A stretch of 64,000 nucleotides of DNA from an uncultured Solirubrobacterales bacterium. GTDB taxonomy: Bacteria; Actinomycetota; Thermoleophilia; Solirubrobacterales; JACPNS01. Under the pieces are notes generated by a model. That model saw nothing but the letters and a program-made list of their open reading frames with translations. It ran no database searches and had not been told where the DNA came from. This document shows positions 17,130 to 26,737 of the stretch, piece by piece. Each line of letters opens with the position of its first letter. Positions within the stretch are counted from its first letter, which is position 1. The position numbers and the translations under genes were made by a program. Where the stretch lies: contig CAKZMQ010000001.1 in NCBI GenBank assembly GCA_937128795.1, forward strand, positions 372,001-436,000, read 5' to 3'.

Positions 17130-18776
17130 CTATCGCTTGATCAAGTTCTTCGCGATCCGCCCGGTCATCTTGCCGAGCGCGGGCGCGCCGTCCTTGATCG
17201 ACGACAGTCGCGACTTGCCGTTCGAATACAGCAGATCGATCGTCGTGCGGATGGCGGGGCCGACGGTGTTGTCGTAGGGATAGACCCACATGCTGGCCTC
17301 GCGGGACGGTGTGCCGGCGATCACCTGGATCTCGACTGCCTCGTAGAAGCCGAATTTGCTGTGAGAGCGGCCGATGCCGCTGTCCTTCTGGCCGCCCCAT
17401 GAGCACTGGCAGATGCCGGCGCTGTACATGTGGTCGTTGAGCCAGGCATTTCCCGATTCGAGCCTTCGCGCGATGCTCTGGGCCTTGTCGCTGTCTTCGG
17501 TCCAGATGCTCGCGCCGAGGCCGAAATCTGAATCGTTTGCCAGATTCACAGCCTCTTCCTCGCTGTCGACGGTGATGATCGGAATGACCGGACCGAAGAT
17601 CTCCTCTTTCATGATCCGCATGCTGTGGTTCACGCCCGTGAGCACGGTCGGCGCATAGAACGGCCCGTCGGATCCTGCTGGCAGGTCCTCCTTGGCGATC
17701 GGTCCACCGCAGAGCTTTGTCGCGCCGTGCGCTATCGCGTCGTCGACCAGCTCGCTGACGATCTTGAACTGGTTCGGATCTGTCATCGCGTTGATCTCGG
17801 TGCTCCACTCGCTCGGGTCACCGATCTTCATCGCGCTGGCGCGCTTGACGACGCCGTCGATGAACTGCGGGGCGACGTCGTGCATCACATACACGCGCTC
17901 GATGCCCGCGCAGGTCTGGCCCATGTTCGAGAAGCCGCCCCAGGCGACACCGTTGGCAGCGTGATCGACATTCGCGTCGCTGAGCACGATTGCCGGATCC
18001 TTGCCGCCGAGTTCGAGCGTCGCACCCTTGAGCTGCTTGGCGCAGTCAATGCCGATCGAACGACCTACCTCAACGGAGCCGGTAAAGAAGATCTTGCCGA
18101 CGTCTGGGCAGTCGACCATCGCCTGACCGACCTTGCCGCCGCCGTGCACCGTGCGCAAAAGGCCTTCGGGCAGGCCGGCCTCGTCAAACAACTCTTGAAT
18201 TGTCTGACCGATCAGACAGGTCAGCGACGCGGGCTTGAAAATCACGCCGTTCCCGGCCATCAAGGCCGTGCAGATTTCGTCCATCGCGAGCAGCATCGGG
18301 TAGTTCCACGGACTGATCACGCCGATCACCCCGATCGGCTGGTAGTGAAACTGCATGTCGCGCGTCTTCAGGAAGAGCTGGTCGTTCGGGATCTTTTCGT
18401 CGGAGAGGATCTCTTCGGCGTTGTCCGCCGTCCAGATCATGCCGTCGACCGTGGGAAGGACCTCCATCGAGTAGGCCTCAGTGCGCACCTTGCCCTGCTC
18501 GGCCGTGACCAATGCCGCGACCTCGTCTTTGCGTTCGATCAACACGTCGGCGGCACGGCGCACATAGCGCGCACGGTCCTCGAAGCTCAGTTCCGCCCAA
18601 AACGGCTGAACCTGCTTGATCTCTTCGACGACGGCCGGAACCTGGTCCGGCGCGATCGTGGGGACGCTGCCGACGAGCTTTCCGGTAGCGGGATTGAAAC
18701 TTTCGAGCGTTCCGCTCGGGGCCGTGGCATCGCTGAACGCGTGCCTAGGGGCTTGGGGTGCGATGGTCGGTTCCAT
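17130..18776 (-). CDS. Aldehyde dehydrogenase (NAD(P)+)
   Basis: 548 aa, longer than the usual 480-500. Oxidises an aldehyde to the acid. N-terminal PATGKLVGSVPTIAPDQVPA, the pre-catalytic VISPWNYPMLLAMDE, glutamate motif LELGGKDPAIVLSD, and catalytic cysteine in GQTCAGIERVYV. The C-terminal half ends in a basic tail. Substrate not predictable; succinate-semialdehyde/general acyl class. Upstream (18777-18951) is a gap with a short direct repeat. Confidence 0.92.
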   Translation of the reverse strand: MEPTIAPQAPRHAFSDATAPSGTLESFNPATGKLVGSVPTIAPDQVPAVVEEIKQVQPFWAELSFEDRARYVRRAADVLIERKDEVAALVTAEQGKVRTEAYSMEVLPTVDGMIWTADNAEEILSDEKIPNDQLFLKTRDMQFHYQPIGVIGVISPWNYPMLLAMDEICTALMAGNGVIFKPASLTCLIGQTIQELFDEAGLPEGLLRTVHGGGKVGQAMVDCPDVGKIFFTGSVEVGRSIGIDCAKQLKGATLELGGKDPAIVLSDANVDHAANGVAWGGFSNMGQTCAGIERVYVMHDVAPQFIDGVVKRASAMKIGDPSEWSTEINAMTDPNQFKIVSELVDDAIAHGATKLCGGPIAKEDLPAGSDGPFYAPTVLTGVNHSMRIMKEEIFGPVIPIITVDSEEEAVNLANDSDFGLGASIWTEDSDKAQSIARRLESGNAWLNDHMYSAGICQCSWGGQKDSGIGRSHSKFGFYEAVEIQVIAGTPSREASMWVYPYDNTVGPAIRTTIDLLYSNGKSRLSSIKDGAPALGKMTGRIAKNLIKR

Positions 18777-18895
18777 GGCTCCATACTAACGGTGGCGAAC
18801 GGTCGTGCGGGCGCTCCTGAGCAAGCTGGCTGAGTGGACCGCACGGAACTGCCTAGCCACTGCCGCGCTCAACCGTGGGTACGGCGACGTCAGGC

Positions 18896-18932
18896 TGGCG
18901 CGCTGAGCACGCAGTTGGCGCGCTGAGTACGC
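18896..18932. repeat. 20-bp direct repeat, nearly two units
   Basis: TGGCGCGCTGAGCACGCAGT (18896-18915) is followed at once by TGGCGCGCTGAGTACGC (18916-18932), one mismatch in 17. It lies between the DJ-1 gene stop and the aldehyde dehydrogenase start, both on the minus strand. No other copy noticed. Confidence 0.75.
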
Positions 18933-18951
18933 GAAACAGAAACCCTCTGTC

Positions 18952-19599
18952 CTAGTCGTTCGCGGTTGCGGCGGCGCGAACCATCTCGACCATTTCCGTC
19001 GGTGCACGGTCGGGTGAGCCGGTATCGAAAGGCGGTTCGGGGTCGTATTCGATACCAAGCTGAATCGCCTGAGCGAGCAACTCGCCGAACATCTCGCCGA
19101 CAAGCACGAGGCCCATGTCGATACCTGCAGACACCCCTGCGGCAGTGACGAACTTGTCATCGCGAACCACGCGCTCGTGTACCGGCAACGCACCCAACTT
19201 GGCGAGATGCTCGAATTCGGCCCAATGAGTGGTCGCCCGGCGGCCATCGAGCAGCCCGGCGGCGGCAAGCAACAGCGCGCCGGTGCAGACGGACGTGGTC
19301 CATGTTGTGGTTCGGTCGATGTCTCGAATCCACTCGAGCAGCGGCTCGTGACGCGTGAGTTCGCGACTTCCAGTACCGCCGGGAATGAGCAGGACGTCAG
19401 CACTCGAGACTTCGTCGAAGTGCATCGCCGGCCCGAGCGCGAGCCCTGTTCTTTCAGCGCTCACCTGCCCGCCGCTCACCTCTTCGGAACTCGGCGACGC
19501 GTAGACGAACTCTGCGCCGGGGACGCTGCCGAACACCTCCAATGGTCCGATCAAGTCGAGGGACGTCATGTCTTCGTAGAGCAGGCAAGCGAACTTCAT
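18952..19599 (-). CDS. DJ-1/PfpI family protein
   Basis: 215 aa. Class I glutamine-amidotransferase-like fold: N-terminal FACLLYEDMTSLDLIGPLEV, nucleophile elbow TSVCTGALLLAAAGLLDG with the reactive cysteine, and HWAEFEHLAKLGA. Closest known pattern is the isonitrile-hydratase/AraC-N type of DJ-1 proteins, without a DNA-binding domain. Exact reaction unknown. Its ATG overlaps the stop of the upstream SDR gene by four bases, making it the third gene of a coupled rarA-SDR-DJ-1 operon. Confidence 0.85.
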   Translation of the reverse strand: MKFACLLYEDMTSLDLIGPLEVFGSVPGAEFVYASPSSEEVSGGQVSAERTGLALGPAMHFDEVSSADVLLIPGGTGSRELTRHEPLLEWIRDIDRTTTWTTSVCTGALLLAAAGLLDGRRATTHWAEFEHLAKLGALPVHERVVRDDKFVTAAGVSAGIDMGLVLVGEMFGELLAQAIQLGIEYDPEPPFDTGSPDRAPTEMVEMVRAAATAND

Positions 19600-20447
19600 G
19601 TCAGACCCACCAACTTCTCAGAGGCCGACCACAGCGCATCTTGCAGCTCCACGTTCTTCGCCTGGCGGTTCTCCGGTCCGTTCGGTTTGTGGCGATTGAA
19701 GAACACACCGTTCAGTGTCTCGCGCGGTTCGCGACTGACGAGATCAACGATCGGCGTCGCGCCCTTGGCATTGTCGATCAGGATTCGCGACGAAAGCGGG
19801 TTGTTGTAGAGCAGCCGAACAGAGATCGAGTCCCTGCCGAACTTGCTTTGCACGATGCCGGGATGGAATGCGACAGAGACGATGTCGTCGTCCTTCCACT
19901 TCCGCGCGATGCCGCGGGTGAAGAGGATGTTCATCAGCTTGCCGGTTCCGTACGCGATGTTCTCGCTGCGATGTCCGTCGAGGTTGTTGATTCGTACGCG
20001 GCCATAGTTGTTGGCCATGCTCGCGGTGTTGAGCACTCGCGGCGCGTCGGCGGCAAGCAGATTCGGCTTGAGCAGATGCGTCAACAGAAATGGCGAAAGG
20101 TGATTGATCTGGAAATTCGGTTCGTGCCCCTCGGCGGTCCTACGGCGGGTCTTGAACAGTCCGCCGGCGTTGTTGACGAGCACGTCGATCTTTGGTGCCG
20201 CCGCAGAGATTTCTTCCGCCAGGCGTCGCACCTGCGCGAAGTCTGCAAAATCGGCAACCAGTGCGGGACTGTCGACGTCGTCGGCGACTTTCTTGGTCTT
20301 GTCAGGGTTGCGGCCAGTAACGATCACGTTGGCGCCCTGCTCGTTGAGGTCGCGGGCGGCGACGGCGCCGATACCGTCGCTTGCGCCGGTGATGACGATC
20401 GTTTTGCCCTCAACGCTGGCGTTAGTTGACTCGGCTGAATTGCTCAT
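19596..20447 (-). CDS. Short-chain dehydrogenase/reductase (retinol-dehydrogenase-like)
   Basis: 283 aa. Classical SDR: cofactor motif TGASDGIGAVAARDLNEQG, NNAGG near residue 90, catalytic serine region NTASMANNYGR, and active-site Tyr/Lys in AYGTGKLMN. The layout resembles the retinol dehydrogenase/WWOX subgroup. NADP use is suggested by TGRN at the end of beta-2. Its ATG overlaps the rarA stop (ATGA) and its stop overlaps the next ATG, so all three genes are coupled. Confidence 0.9.
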   Translation of the reverse strand: MSNSAESTNASVEGKTIVITGASDGIGAVAARDLNEQGANVIVTGRNPDKTKKVADDVDSPALVADFADFAQVRRLAEEISAAAPKIDVLVNNAGGLFKTRRRTAEGHEPNFQINHLSPFLLTHLLKPNLLAADAPRVLNTASMANNYGRVRINNLDGHRSENIAYGTGKLMNILFTRGIARKWKDDDIVSVAFHPGIVQSKFGRDSISVRLLYNNPLSSRILIDNAKGATPIVDLVSREPRETLNGVFFNRHKPNGPENRQAKNVELQDALWSASEKLVGLT

Positions 20448-21778
20448 TTGATTCGTCGCTCCTCGGCGGCACGTAGCCGCTCTGCCATGGCACGTTCGTG
20501 ACCACGATCGCTGGGTGTATAGAACTTCGCCTGCATACCGTCGGGCAGCAGGCGCTGGTCGCTCAGTTGGTCCGGATTGTCGTGTGGATAGTCGTACCCC
20601 TCGCCGGCGCCGAGCTCCTCGGCCCCGGGGACGTTGCTGTCCTGCAAGTATCGCGGTGGAGGGTTGAGCCCGTACTTGCGAACGTGTGCGATCGCAGCAT
20701 CGCCGGCCTTATAGGCAGCGTTGCTGCGCGGCGCGAGTGCCAAATAGGTGGCCGCTTGGCTGAGATTGATTCGCGCCTCCGGCATGCCGACGTAGTCGAG
20801 CGCCTGTGCGGCTGCCATCGCCAGCGGAAGCGCCTGCGGATCGGCATTCCCTACGTCCTCACTGGCGAAGATCACCATCCGCCGAGCGATGAACTTCGGG
20901 TCCTCGCCGCCCTCGAGCATCGCGGCCATGTAATAGAGCGCAGCGTCTGGGTCGCTGCCCCGCAGCGCTTTGATGAAGGCGCTGGCGTAGTTGTAGTGCT
21001 TGTCGCCGCCCTTGTCGTAGAGGACGGCGCGCTGCTGCAATGCGTCCTCGGCGCGTGGAAGATCGATCACCGCGGTGCTCTGCGCGCGTGCCGCGAGCGC
21101 GGCCGTCTCCAGCGCCGTGAGCGCCGTACGCGCATCGCCGCCGGAGCGCATCGCGATCAGGTCGAGCGCCTCGTCTGTTGCGGTGAACTCATCGGCAAGA
21201 CCGCGAGTCTCGGCGAGCGATCGTTCGAGCAGCGCGCGGATGTCTTCGGTGTTCAAGGCCTCGAGCACGTAGAGCCTGCTTCGCGAGAGCAGCGCGCTGT
21301 TGACCTCGAAGTACGGGTTCTCTGTGGTCGCCCCGATCAAGATGATCGACCCGTCCTCGACCGCTGGCAGTAGCGCGTCCTGCTGTGCCTTGTTGAAGCG
21401 GTGGATCTCGTCGAGGAAGTAGATCGTGCGGCGGCCACTGGTCTTCAGTCGCTCACGCGCAGCGGCTATTGCCTTCATAGCGTCAGGCCTGCCGACCGCC
21501 ACGGCCGAGTGCTCTTCGAAGGCAGCGTCTGCTGCGTGCGCGACCAGCCGAGCGATCGTCGTCTTGCCGCTGCCCGGCGGCCCGTAGAGGATCATCGAGT
21601 GCGGAGCCGCGCCGGTCAATGCCTCGTGCAATGCCTGACCTGGTTGGATCAGATGCCGCTGGCCGACCAGATCATCGACCGACAGCGGTCGCATGCGCGC
21701 CGCGAGCGGTTCCGCGCCGGTGGGCTGGGTTGAACCGGCTTCATGGGCCGGAGGTGTACCGAAAAGCTGATCGCTCAC
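20444..21778 (-). CDS. rarA: Replication-associated recombination protein A (AAA+ ATPase)
   Basis: 444 aa from GTG at 21778 ([15 protein letters not shown]), AGG seven bases upstream. Acts at stalled forks and on ssDNA gaps. N-terminal [18 protein letters not shown], Walker [11 protein letters not shown], Walker [18 protein letters not shown], sensor 1 [10 protein letters not shown], and the RarA/WRNIP C-terminal tetramerisation domain ([20 protein letters not shown]). The frame runs upstream to 21916 but that stretch reads through a palindromic intergenic repeat and is not coding. First gene of the rarA-SDR-DJ-1 operon; the uracil-DNA glycosylase gene lies just upstream on the same strand. 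Confidence 0.93.
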   Translation of the reverse strand: MSDQLFGTPPAHEAGSTQPTGAEPLAARMRPLSVDDLVGQRHLIQPGQALHEALTGAAPHSMILYGPPGSGKTTIARLVAHAADAAFEEHSAVAVGRPDAMKAIAAARERLKTSGRRTIYFLDEIHRFNKAQQDALLPAVEDGSIILIGATTENPYFEVNSALLSRSRLYVLEALNTEDIRALLERSLAETRGLADEFTATDEALDLIAMRSGGDARTALTALETAALAARAQSTAVIDLPRAEDALQQRAVLYDKGGDKHYNYASAFIKALRGSDPDAALYYMAAMLEGGEDPKFIARRMVIFASEDVGNADPQALPLAMAAAQALDYVGMPEARINLSQAATYLALAPRSNAAYKAGDAAIAHVRKYGLNPPPRYLQDSNVPGAEELGAGEGYDYPHDNPDQLSDQRLLPDGMQAKFYTPSDRGHERAMAERLRAAEERRIK

Positions 21779-21910
21779 GTGCCTATTCAATCCGACCCGC
21801 TGCAGGAAAGGTCCGGCCGTCGCGTCTGACCTGCCAAGAAAGCAGGTCGGGCCGGGGGCACGCTCGACCCACCCCTTCGAATCGAGAACCATTTCCCAAG
21901 CAGCAATCTG

Positions 21911-21933
21911 CCGCATGCCCTGTCCATGCAGCG
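21911..21933. repeat. Interspersed palindromic repeat, copy A (left arm only)
   Basis: CCGCATGCCCTGTCCATG followed by CAGCG, matching the left arm and loop start of the full palindrome at 46111-46158; the right arm is missing. CCCAAG sits upstream at the same spacing as in the other copies. It lies between the UDG stop and the rarA start. Confidence 0.8.
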
Positions 21934-21942
21934 GGCCAGTAG

Positions 21943-22824
21943 CTAGAAAAGTCCGGATTGGCCCGGCGCAGGGCGTGGAGGTTCGTCGACCGACTCCGAT
22001 TCGTAGCGCTCGGGCGACGTGATCATCCTCGCAGCGGACATACCGTCGAGCGGTTGGCCGTACTCCCGTGAGTAGTCGCCTTCAAAAGACGCCTGTGACT
22101 GGGCGACCGTGGCGGCCTCCGCAGGGTCGGCAAACTCGGCCGGCACGTCGGTGCCAATCGCCGCAGAATCATCGGCTTCCGGGTTGGCCGCGCTGCCACC
22201 GCCACCGGAAGGCGCGGTGACCACCCCGCTGCGCGCGAGCAGCGTCTCGCGACCGGTCTCACGCACTCGTTCGGCCAAGCTGGGAATCTGAGCGAAGTCC
22301 GCAAACAGCGTTCCGCGCAGTCCACCGTTGTAGAGCGCGGCTGCCGGGTGATAGACCGGCAGATAGACCTGACCTGCCTTGAGTCGCGGCTGTCCATGGT
22401 CCTCGCTGATCTTGCGATTCGGCAAGAAGCGCGCCATCGCGTGGCGGCCGAGCAGCACGATCACATCGGGGTCGATTGCAGCGATCTGTTCCTCCAGCCA
22501 GGGCCAGTGGTGCGCAGCCTCTTCGGGCAGCGGGTCGCGATTGCCCGGTGGCCGCGCCTTGAGCACATTGGCCACGAAGACGTCTCCGCGAGTCATGCCA
22601 ACCGACGCAAGCAGTTCGTCGAGCAGCTTGCCCGCAGCCCCGACGAACGGGATCCCCTGCGCGTCCTCGTTCTTTCCGGGTGCCTCGCCGATGAACATGA
22701 TCGAGGCATTCGGATCGCCATTGCCCGGCACCATTTGTGTGCAGGTCGAACAGGGCTCGAAGCCACACGGCTCGTCCTTGTGCGCGAGAATCGCGCGTGC
22801 AATTTCTTCGATCGATCGAGCCAT
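21943..22824 (-). CDS. Family 4-like uracil-DNA glycosylase with long tail
   Basis: 293 aa from ATG at 22824. Excises uracil from DNA. Motif A GEAPGKNEDAQGIPFVGAAG and motif B YHPAAALYNGG fit family 4 (UDGa). The N-terminal cysteines are present (PCGFEPCSTC), but the two later Fe-S ligands of the family are replaced: VLKARPPGNRD has Ala where the family has KCRPP, and AAHHWPWL lacks the usual cysteine. After residue about 195 a roughly 95-residue low-complexity tail follows and ends in QSGLF, a beta-clamp-type peptide at the extreme C-terminus. It is transcribed toward rarA. Confidence 0.87.
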   Translation of the reverse strand: MARSIEEIARAILAHKDEPCGFEPCSTCTQMVPGNGDPNASIMFIGEAPGKNEDAQGIPFVGAAGKLLDELLASVGMTRGDVFVANVLKARPPGNRDPLPEEAAHHWPWLEEQIAAIDPDVIVLLGRHAMARFLPNRKISEDHGQPRLKAGQVYLPVYHPAAALYNGGLRGTLFADFAQIPSLAERVRETGRETLLARSGVVTAPSGGGGSAANPEADDSAAIGTDVPAEFADPAEAATVAQSQASFEGDYSREYGQPLDGMSAARMITSPERYESESVDEPPRPAPGQSGLF

Positions 22825-22846
22825 CGGTAGAACCGTCAAACTACCG
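22825..22846. promoter_or_regulatory. Inverted repeat CGGTAG-N10-CTACCG in a divergent promoter region
   Basis: Perfect 6-bp arms immediately upstream of the UDG start codon, in the gap between UDG (minus) and the M20 peptidase (plus). Could be an operator or a hairpin in the UDG leader; it does not match the actinobacterial LexA box. Confidence 0.4.
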
Positions 22847-22946
22847 CCTCGCAGCGCCAATCACATCAAGCGCACGCCCACAACCGCGCAAACATGGGGA
22901 AAAACGTGGTCGGCAGCGACACCAACCCGTATGCTGGGGCGCACCA

Positions 22947-24281
22947 ATGGTTGACCGCGAACGACTCGAGCAGACCGCGACCGAACTGCTGCAGCAGCTG
23001 ATCCGTTTCAACACCGTCAACCCTCCGGGTGACGAGGCCGTTGCGCAGGCGTTCATCCAAGGGCTGTTGGAGGAGCACGACTTCACGGTTGAGCTGCTCG
23101 CGCTCGACCCGAACCGACCGAACCTGATCGCGTCGATGAAGGCACCGTCGGGCAGCGACGGACCCACCGTCGCGCTGCTCACGCACATCGACACGGTGCT
23201 GGCCAACGCCGACGAATGGCAGGTCGACCCATGGAGCGGCGACATCCGCGAAGGCTGCATTTGGGGGCGCGGCGCGCAGGACATGAAGGGTCAGGCGGCG
23301 GCCGAGCTCGCTGCGGCGATCGAGTTGGTGAAAGCCGGATGGCGACCGGCCAGCGGAGAACTCAAGATCATCGTCACCTCCGATGAAGAGGCGGGCGGCA
23401 ACTTCGGCGCGCGTTGGCTCTGCGAGGAACACCCCGAGAAGGTGCGCTGCGACTACGCGCTCAACGAGGGCGGGGGCCAGCAGTTCACATACAACGGCAA
23501 ACGGTTCTTTCGCGTCGGCTGCGCAGAGAAGGGCTTTCGGCGTTTCCGTTTGATCACGCACGGAGTTGCTGGGCACGCATCGATTCCCAGGCTGGGTGAC
23601 AACGCGTTGCTGAAGATCGCTCCCTATTTGCAGCGGATGGCCGACCACCAACCGGACTACGACTTGACCGCAGAGCCGCGGGCGATTCTGACCGCGTTGC
23701 TTGGCGAGGACCCGGGCGAAAACCCGAGCCAGGATGCGCTCGACGAAATGCTCGCCGAGATCAAGGCGAACGACGAGCGCCTCTATGTGCTGCTCGAACC
23801 GACCCTGGGCGTGACGCTCACGCCGACGATGGTCAAGGCGTCGGAAAAGCTCAACGTGATCCCCGACAAGACCGAGCTACGCGTGGATTGCCGGGTACCG
23901 CCTGGCTTCGGGCAGGAGCTCGCCGAACGACGCGCACGCGAAGTGCTGGGCGAGGGCAACTACGAACTCGACTTCGACGAGGGTGCGGTTGGCAACGCGT
24001 CCGCCCACGACACGCCGTTGATGGATCTGATCAAGGAATGGGTCGCAGGCATCGACCCCGACGCAGTCGCTGTTCCTTCGGTGTTGCCGGGCTTCACCGA
24101 CTCGCGCTGGTTTCGCGATGCCTTTCCCGACTGCGTCGCCTACGGATTCTTCCCGCAGATCTCAATGGAGATGTACGACTCCGATCCGCTGATGCACGCC
24201 GCAGACGAACGCATCCCGATCGAAGATCTCACCTTGGCAACGGAGTTTTTTGCTCACGCCGTACCTAAGCTGCTTGGCTAG
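22947..24281 (+). CDS. M20/M28-type zinc metallopeptidase (ArgE/DapE-like)
   Basis: 444 aa from ATG at 22947 (MVDRERLEQTATELL). Di-zinc hydrolase: THIDTV metal-ligand histidine and aspartate, bridging Asp in WGRGAQDMKG, catalytic Glu pair in SDEEAGG, and C-terminal ligand region around MHAADERIPIEDL. The lid domain lies around residues 190-320. Cleaves an acyl-amino acid or dipeptide; substrate unknown. The next gene begins directly after the stop (TAGATG), so the two are cotranscribed. Confidence 0.9.
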   Translation: MVDRERLEQTATELLQQLIRFNTVNPPGDEAVAQAFIQGLLEEHDFTVELLALDPNRPNLIASMKAPSGSDGPTVALLTHIDTVLANADEWQVDPWSGDIREGCIWGRGAQDMKGQAAAELAAAIELVKAGWRPASGELKIIVTSDEEAGGNFGARWLCEEHPEKVRCDYALNEGGGQQFTYNGKRFFRVGCAEKGFRRFRLITHGVAGHASIPRLGDNALLKIAPYLQRMADHQPDYDLTAEPRAILTALLGEDPGENPSQDALDEMLAEIKANDERLYVLLEPTLGVTLTPTMVKASEKLNVIPDKTELRVDCRVPPGFGQELAERRAREVLGEGNYELDFDEGAVGNASAHDTPLMDLIKEWVAGIDPDAVAVPSVLPGFTDSRWFRDAFPDCVAYGFFPQISMEMYDSDPLMHAADERIPIEDLTLATEFFAHAVPKLLG

Positions 24282-25139
24282 ATGAGCAACCGACCAGACC
24301 CAAAGCGATCCAGCCAACCGCGGACGACGAATGGTGATCGCCTGCGGCTTGGCGGGATGGCGCTCGAGAACGGGCTACTCGTTTACGGTCCGACCTGCTG
24401 GGCCGCGGCCGTGCGCGACAAACACGGCGCGATCATCGTCAAGAGCGGAAAGGTGCCGCGGCTACGCGGGCCGATCGACAGGATTCCCGGGCTGCGAGGC
24501 GTCGCGCGACTCGCCGAGTCGATGGTCGTTGTCCCGATCGTGCGTGCAACGCTTCGGCAAGCACGGCTGCCGTTCGAGAACCGCAGCGTGGTTTCGGCGG
24601 CTGCGGCGACGACCGCGATCAGCATGCTCGCCAAATCTCGCAAGAATCGTGGCGTGGGCACGGACGTAGCCGTCTCATTGCTTGGTCTCACGCCGGCCTT
24701 GATTTCGCTGAAGGCGGGCAATACGGCCGCCTATCACGGAGTCGAGCACAAGGCGATCGCCGCCTATGAGCAGGGTGGCGATCCGACCGATCCGGAGGTC
24801 GTTGAAGCCGCTGCCAAGGAACACGAGCGCTGCGGCTCCCACCTGGTGGCACCGATGATGATCGCCGGCGTTGCCGGCGACGCCGTACTCCGTCGCGCAG
24901 TCGCCAAACCCGGACTGGGTGCTCAGACCGGCGTGGCGTTGGCCGGCGCGGCGGCCTCGATCGAGATGTTCGGCTGGGCCGAGCGCCATCCGGACAGCGG
25001 ATTCACCAAAGCATTTCGCGCGCCGGGCTTTGAGCTGCAGCGCGTTCTCGGAACGCGGGAACCGACCGCTGAACAAATCGAGGTCGGGCAGGCCGCGATC
25101 GAGCGGTTGCTGTCGGTTGAACCCGACGGCAACACCTGA
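24282..25139 (+). CDS. DUF1385 family membrane-associated protein (YqhQ-like)
   Basis: 285 aa. The family core is AAYHGVEHKAIAAYEQGG followed by HERCGSHLV, the conserved His/Cys pattern of DUF1385, here in a shorter protein than Bacillus YqhQ. N-terminal third has RLRLGGMALENGLLVYGP. Hydrophobic stretches near residues 95-145 and 190-230 suggest membrane association. Function of the family is not established. It abuts the M20 peptidase gene with no gap. Confidence 0.85.
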   Translation: MSNRPDPKRSSQPRTTNGDRLRLGGMALENGLLVYGPTCWAAAVRDKHGAIIVKSGKVPRLRGPIDRIPGLRGVARLAESMVVVPIVRATLRQARLPFENRSVVSAAAATTAISMLAKSRKNRGVGTDVAVSLLGLTPALISLKAGNTAAYHGVEHKAIAAYEQGGDPTDPEVVEAAAKEHERCGSHLVAPMMIAGVAGDAVLRRAVAKPGLGAQTGVALAGAAASIEMFGWAERHPDSGFTKAFRAPGFELQRVLGTREPTAEQIEVGQAAIERLLSVEPDGNT

Positions 25140-25164
25140 CCAGTTCGCTGGTTTCGGCCCGAAC

Positions 25165-26622
25165 TCAGTGCTTGACGTAGCTGCCGTGGAAGCCAGCCGG
25201 TATCCCGTGCGCGACCTCGGCGCGAGCAATCTCGCTCAGGTTTGCGGCGTCGAGCACCAATAAGAACGAACGACCACTCGAGCCGTCCAGTACCACCGAG
25301 AGCAGAACGCCGTCGTCCTCCGAACGCTGCTCCGGCGATGCAACGAACACAGGTTCTCCGACGGCGCAGTCGCCCTCGCTCCAAGTGAGCGACTCGCCGG
25401 TCTCGACGTCGATCTTCGCGAGCATGTTCAGCGAGTACTCATCTGTGGAGCTGACGCCATAGGCAAACCGATAGGCCTTGCCATTGTTGGCTCCGTAGTT
25501 GATGCGCGGAAGTTCAAGCGGAGTTTCGGACAGTCGTTTCTCGTCGGCACGCTTGCGCCCCGGGCTCAGGCGGTAGCGGTGCAGATGGCCGATCGAGGCG
25601 GACCCGTCTTCGCGAAGTCGTTTGAGGTAAAGCTGCTCGACGATCGATGCGTCGTCGAATCGGCAGAGGTCGACGACCAGATCCTCGCCGTCCTCATATG
25701 CGTTGACGTGGTGGAAGCAGAAGCCCGCGTCTGCCTCCCACACTCCGCCGACTTTGCCGGTCTCGCGATCGATGGCCGTGATTTTCGTGCCACGCGTCGG
25801 TCTGTACTGGAAGTTTTCGATGAACGGCCGACCGGTTTTGAGAATGTCGATCGGATCGACTACCAGCGGAAACTCGGTGAGGATCAACCACCGATCGGTC
25901 ATCCCGAACGAGTGCTGGTACGTCGGCATCCGTCGGTTGAACTTCGCGATGCGCTGGGGCTTGCCGTTCGGCGCGAGTCTGAAGAAGCTCTGCGAGGATC
26001 GAGCGCCCAGCTTGCAGGACAGGTTGATCATCGCGCCGTGTTCGACGTCTTGATGGGGATGGGCCGAGGCGAACATGTCGGGGTTCTCGAATGCGACGCC
26101 GACGGTTTCGAGTGTGTTCGGATCGAATTCCATCGCCAGGGGGATCTCGCTCATCGCGATGAACTTCTCGCCGAACTTGTGCACGCTGACGTTTGGGTTG
26201 TCCGTGACATTCGGGCTGAACATCGACTGGATGCGCTGGAAGCGCGTTCGGCACGGGTCGGACGCAAACTCGCTGAAGCCGAGCTTGCCGGTCTCTTCGA
26301 CGGCTCGGTATGCGTTGCTGCGAACGAATCGGTTGCAGTAGTTGACGCCGCCGTCCGCGAAATCGAAGCTGTGCAACATCGACAATCCGTCGAACCAGTG
26401 ATTCACCTCTGATTCGTCGAAGTCCCAGCGACCCGGGCCATTGCGCACCAGCATTCCGGTGAGCCAGACCGGCAGCGCTCCACGCACTTCGAGCGCGACC
26501 CGCTCAGGCGACTCGTCTGCCGAAGTCAACGCCTGCTGGAGGGCGGTCTGCGGAGTCGCGCTCGAGCTGCGCGGAGCTTGTTCATTGTGTGCGGTGGTTT
26601 TGTCGACTGTTGCGGTGTCCAT
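25165..26622 (-). CDS. Carotenoid oxygenase (RPE65/CCD family)
   Basis: 485 aa from ATG at 26622, with GGGGA five bases upstream; an ATG at 26637 is less likely. Fe(II)-dependent oxidative cleavage of carotenoid or stilbene double bonds. The four iron-ligand histidines can be placed in SAHPHQD, YQHSFGMT, FCFHHVNAYEDG and PAGFHGSYVKH at the C-terminus. Typical N-terminal GMLVRNGPGRWDFDE. Divergent from a PadR-type regulator gene with 115 bases between, so PadR control is plausible. Confidence 0.92.
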   Translation of the reverse strand: MDTATVDKTTAHNEQAPRSSSATPQTALQQALTSADESPERVALEVRGALPVWLTGMLVRNGPGRWDFDESEVNHWFDGLSMLHSFDFADGGVNYCNRFVRSNAYRAVEETGKLGFSEFASDPCRTRFQRIQSMFSPNVTDNPNVSVHKFGEKFIAMSEIPLAMEFDPNTLETVGVAFENPDMFASAHPHQDVEHGAMINLSCKLGARSSQSFFRLAPNGKPQRIAKFNRRMPTYQHSFGMTDRWLILTEFPLVVDPIDILKTGRPFIENFQYRPTRGTKITAIDRETGKVGGVWEADAGFCFHHVNAYEDGEDLVVDLCRFDDASIVEQLYLKRLREDGSASIGHLHRYRLSPGRKRADEKRLSETPLELPRINYGANNGKAYRFAYGVSSTDEYSLNMLAKIDVETGESLTWSEGDCAVGEPVFVASPEQRSEDDGVLLSVVLDGSSGRSFLLVLDAANLSEIARAEVAHGIPAGFHGSYVKH

Positions 26623-26737
26623 CGTGTCCCCAATCATACAAACTGAACGATACGTAGCGCATGTTACTGGAAATCACGTCATAATGCAACAGCGGCTTGA
26701 AACTTCAGACTTTTGGCCGCGTCACCGATTGGACAAC

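Noticed and set aside
21779..21916. 46-codon upstream extension of rarA
   Set aside because: Reads through the palindromic repeat; family similarity begins at GTG 21778.
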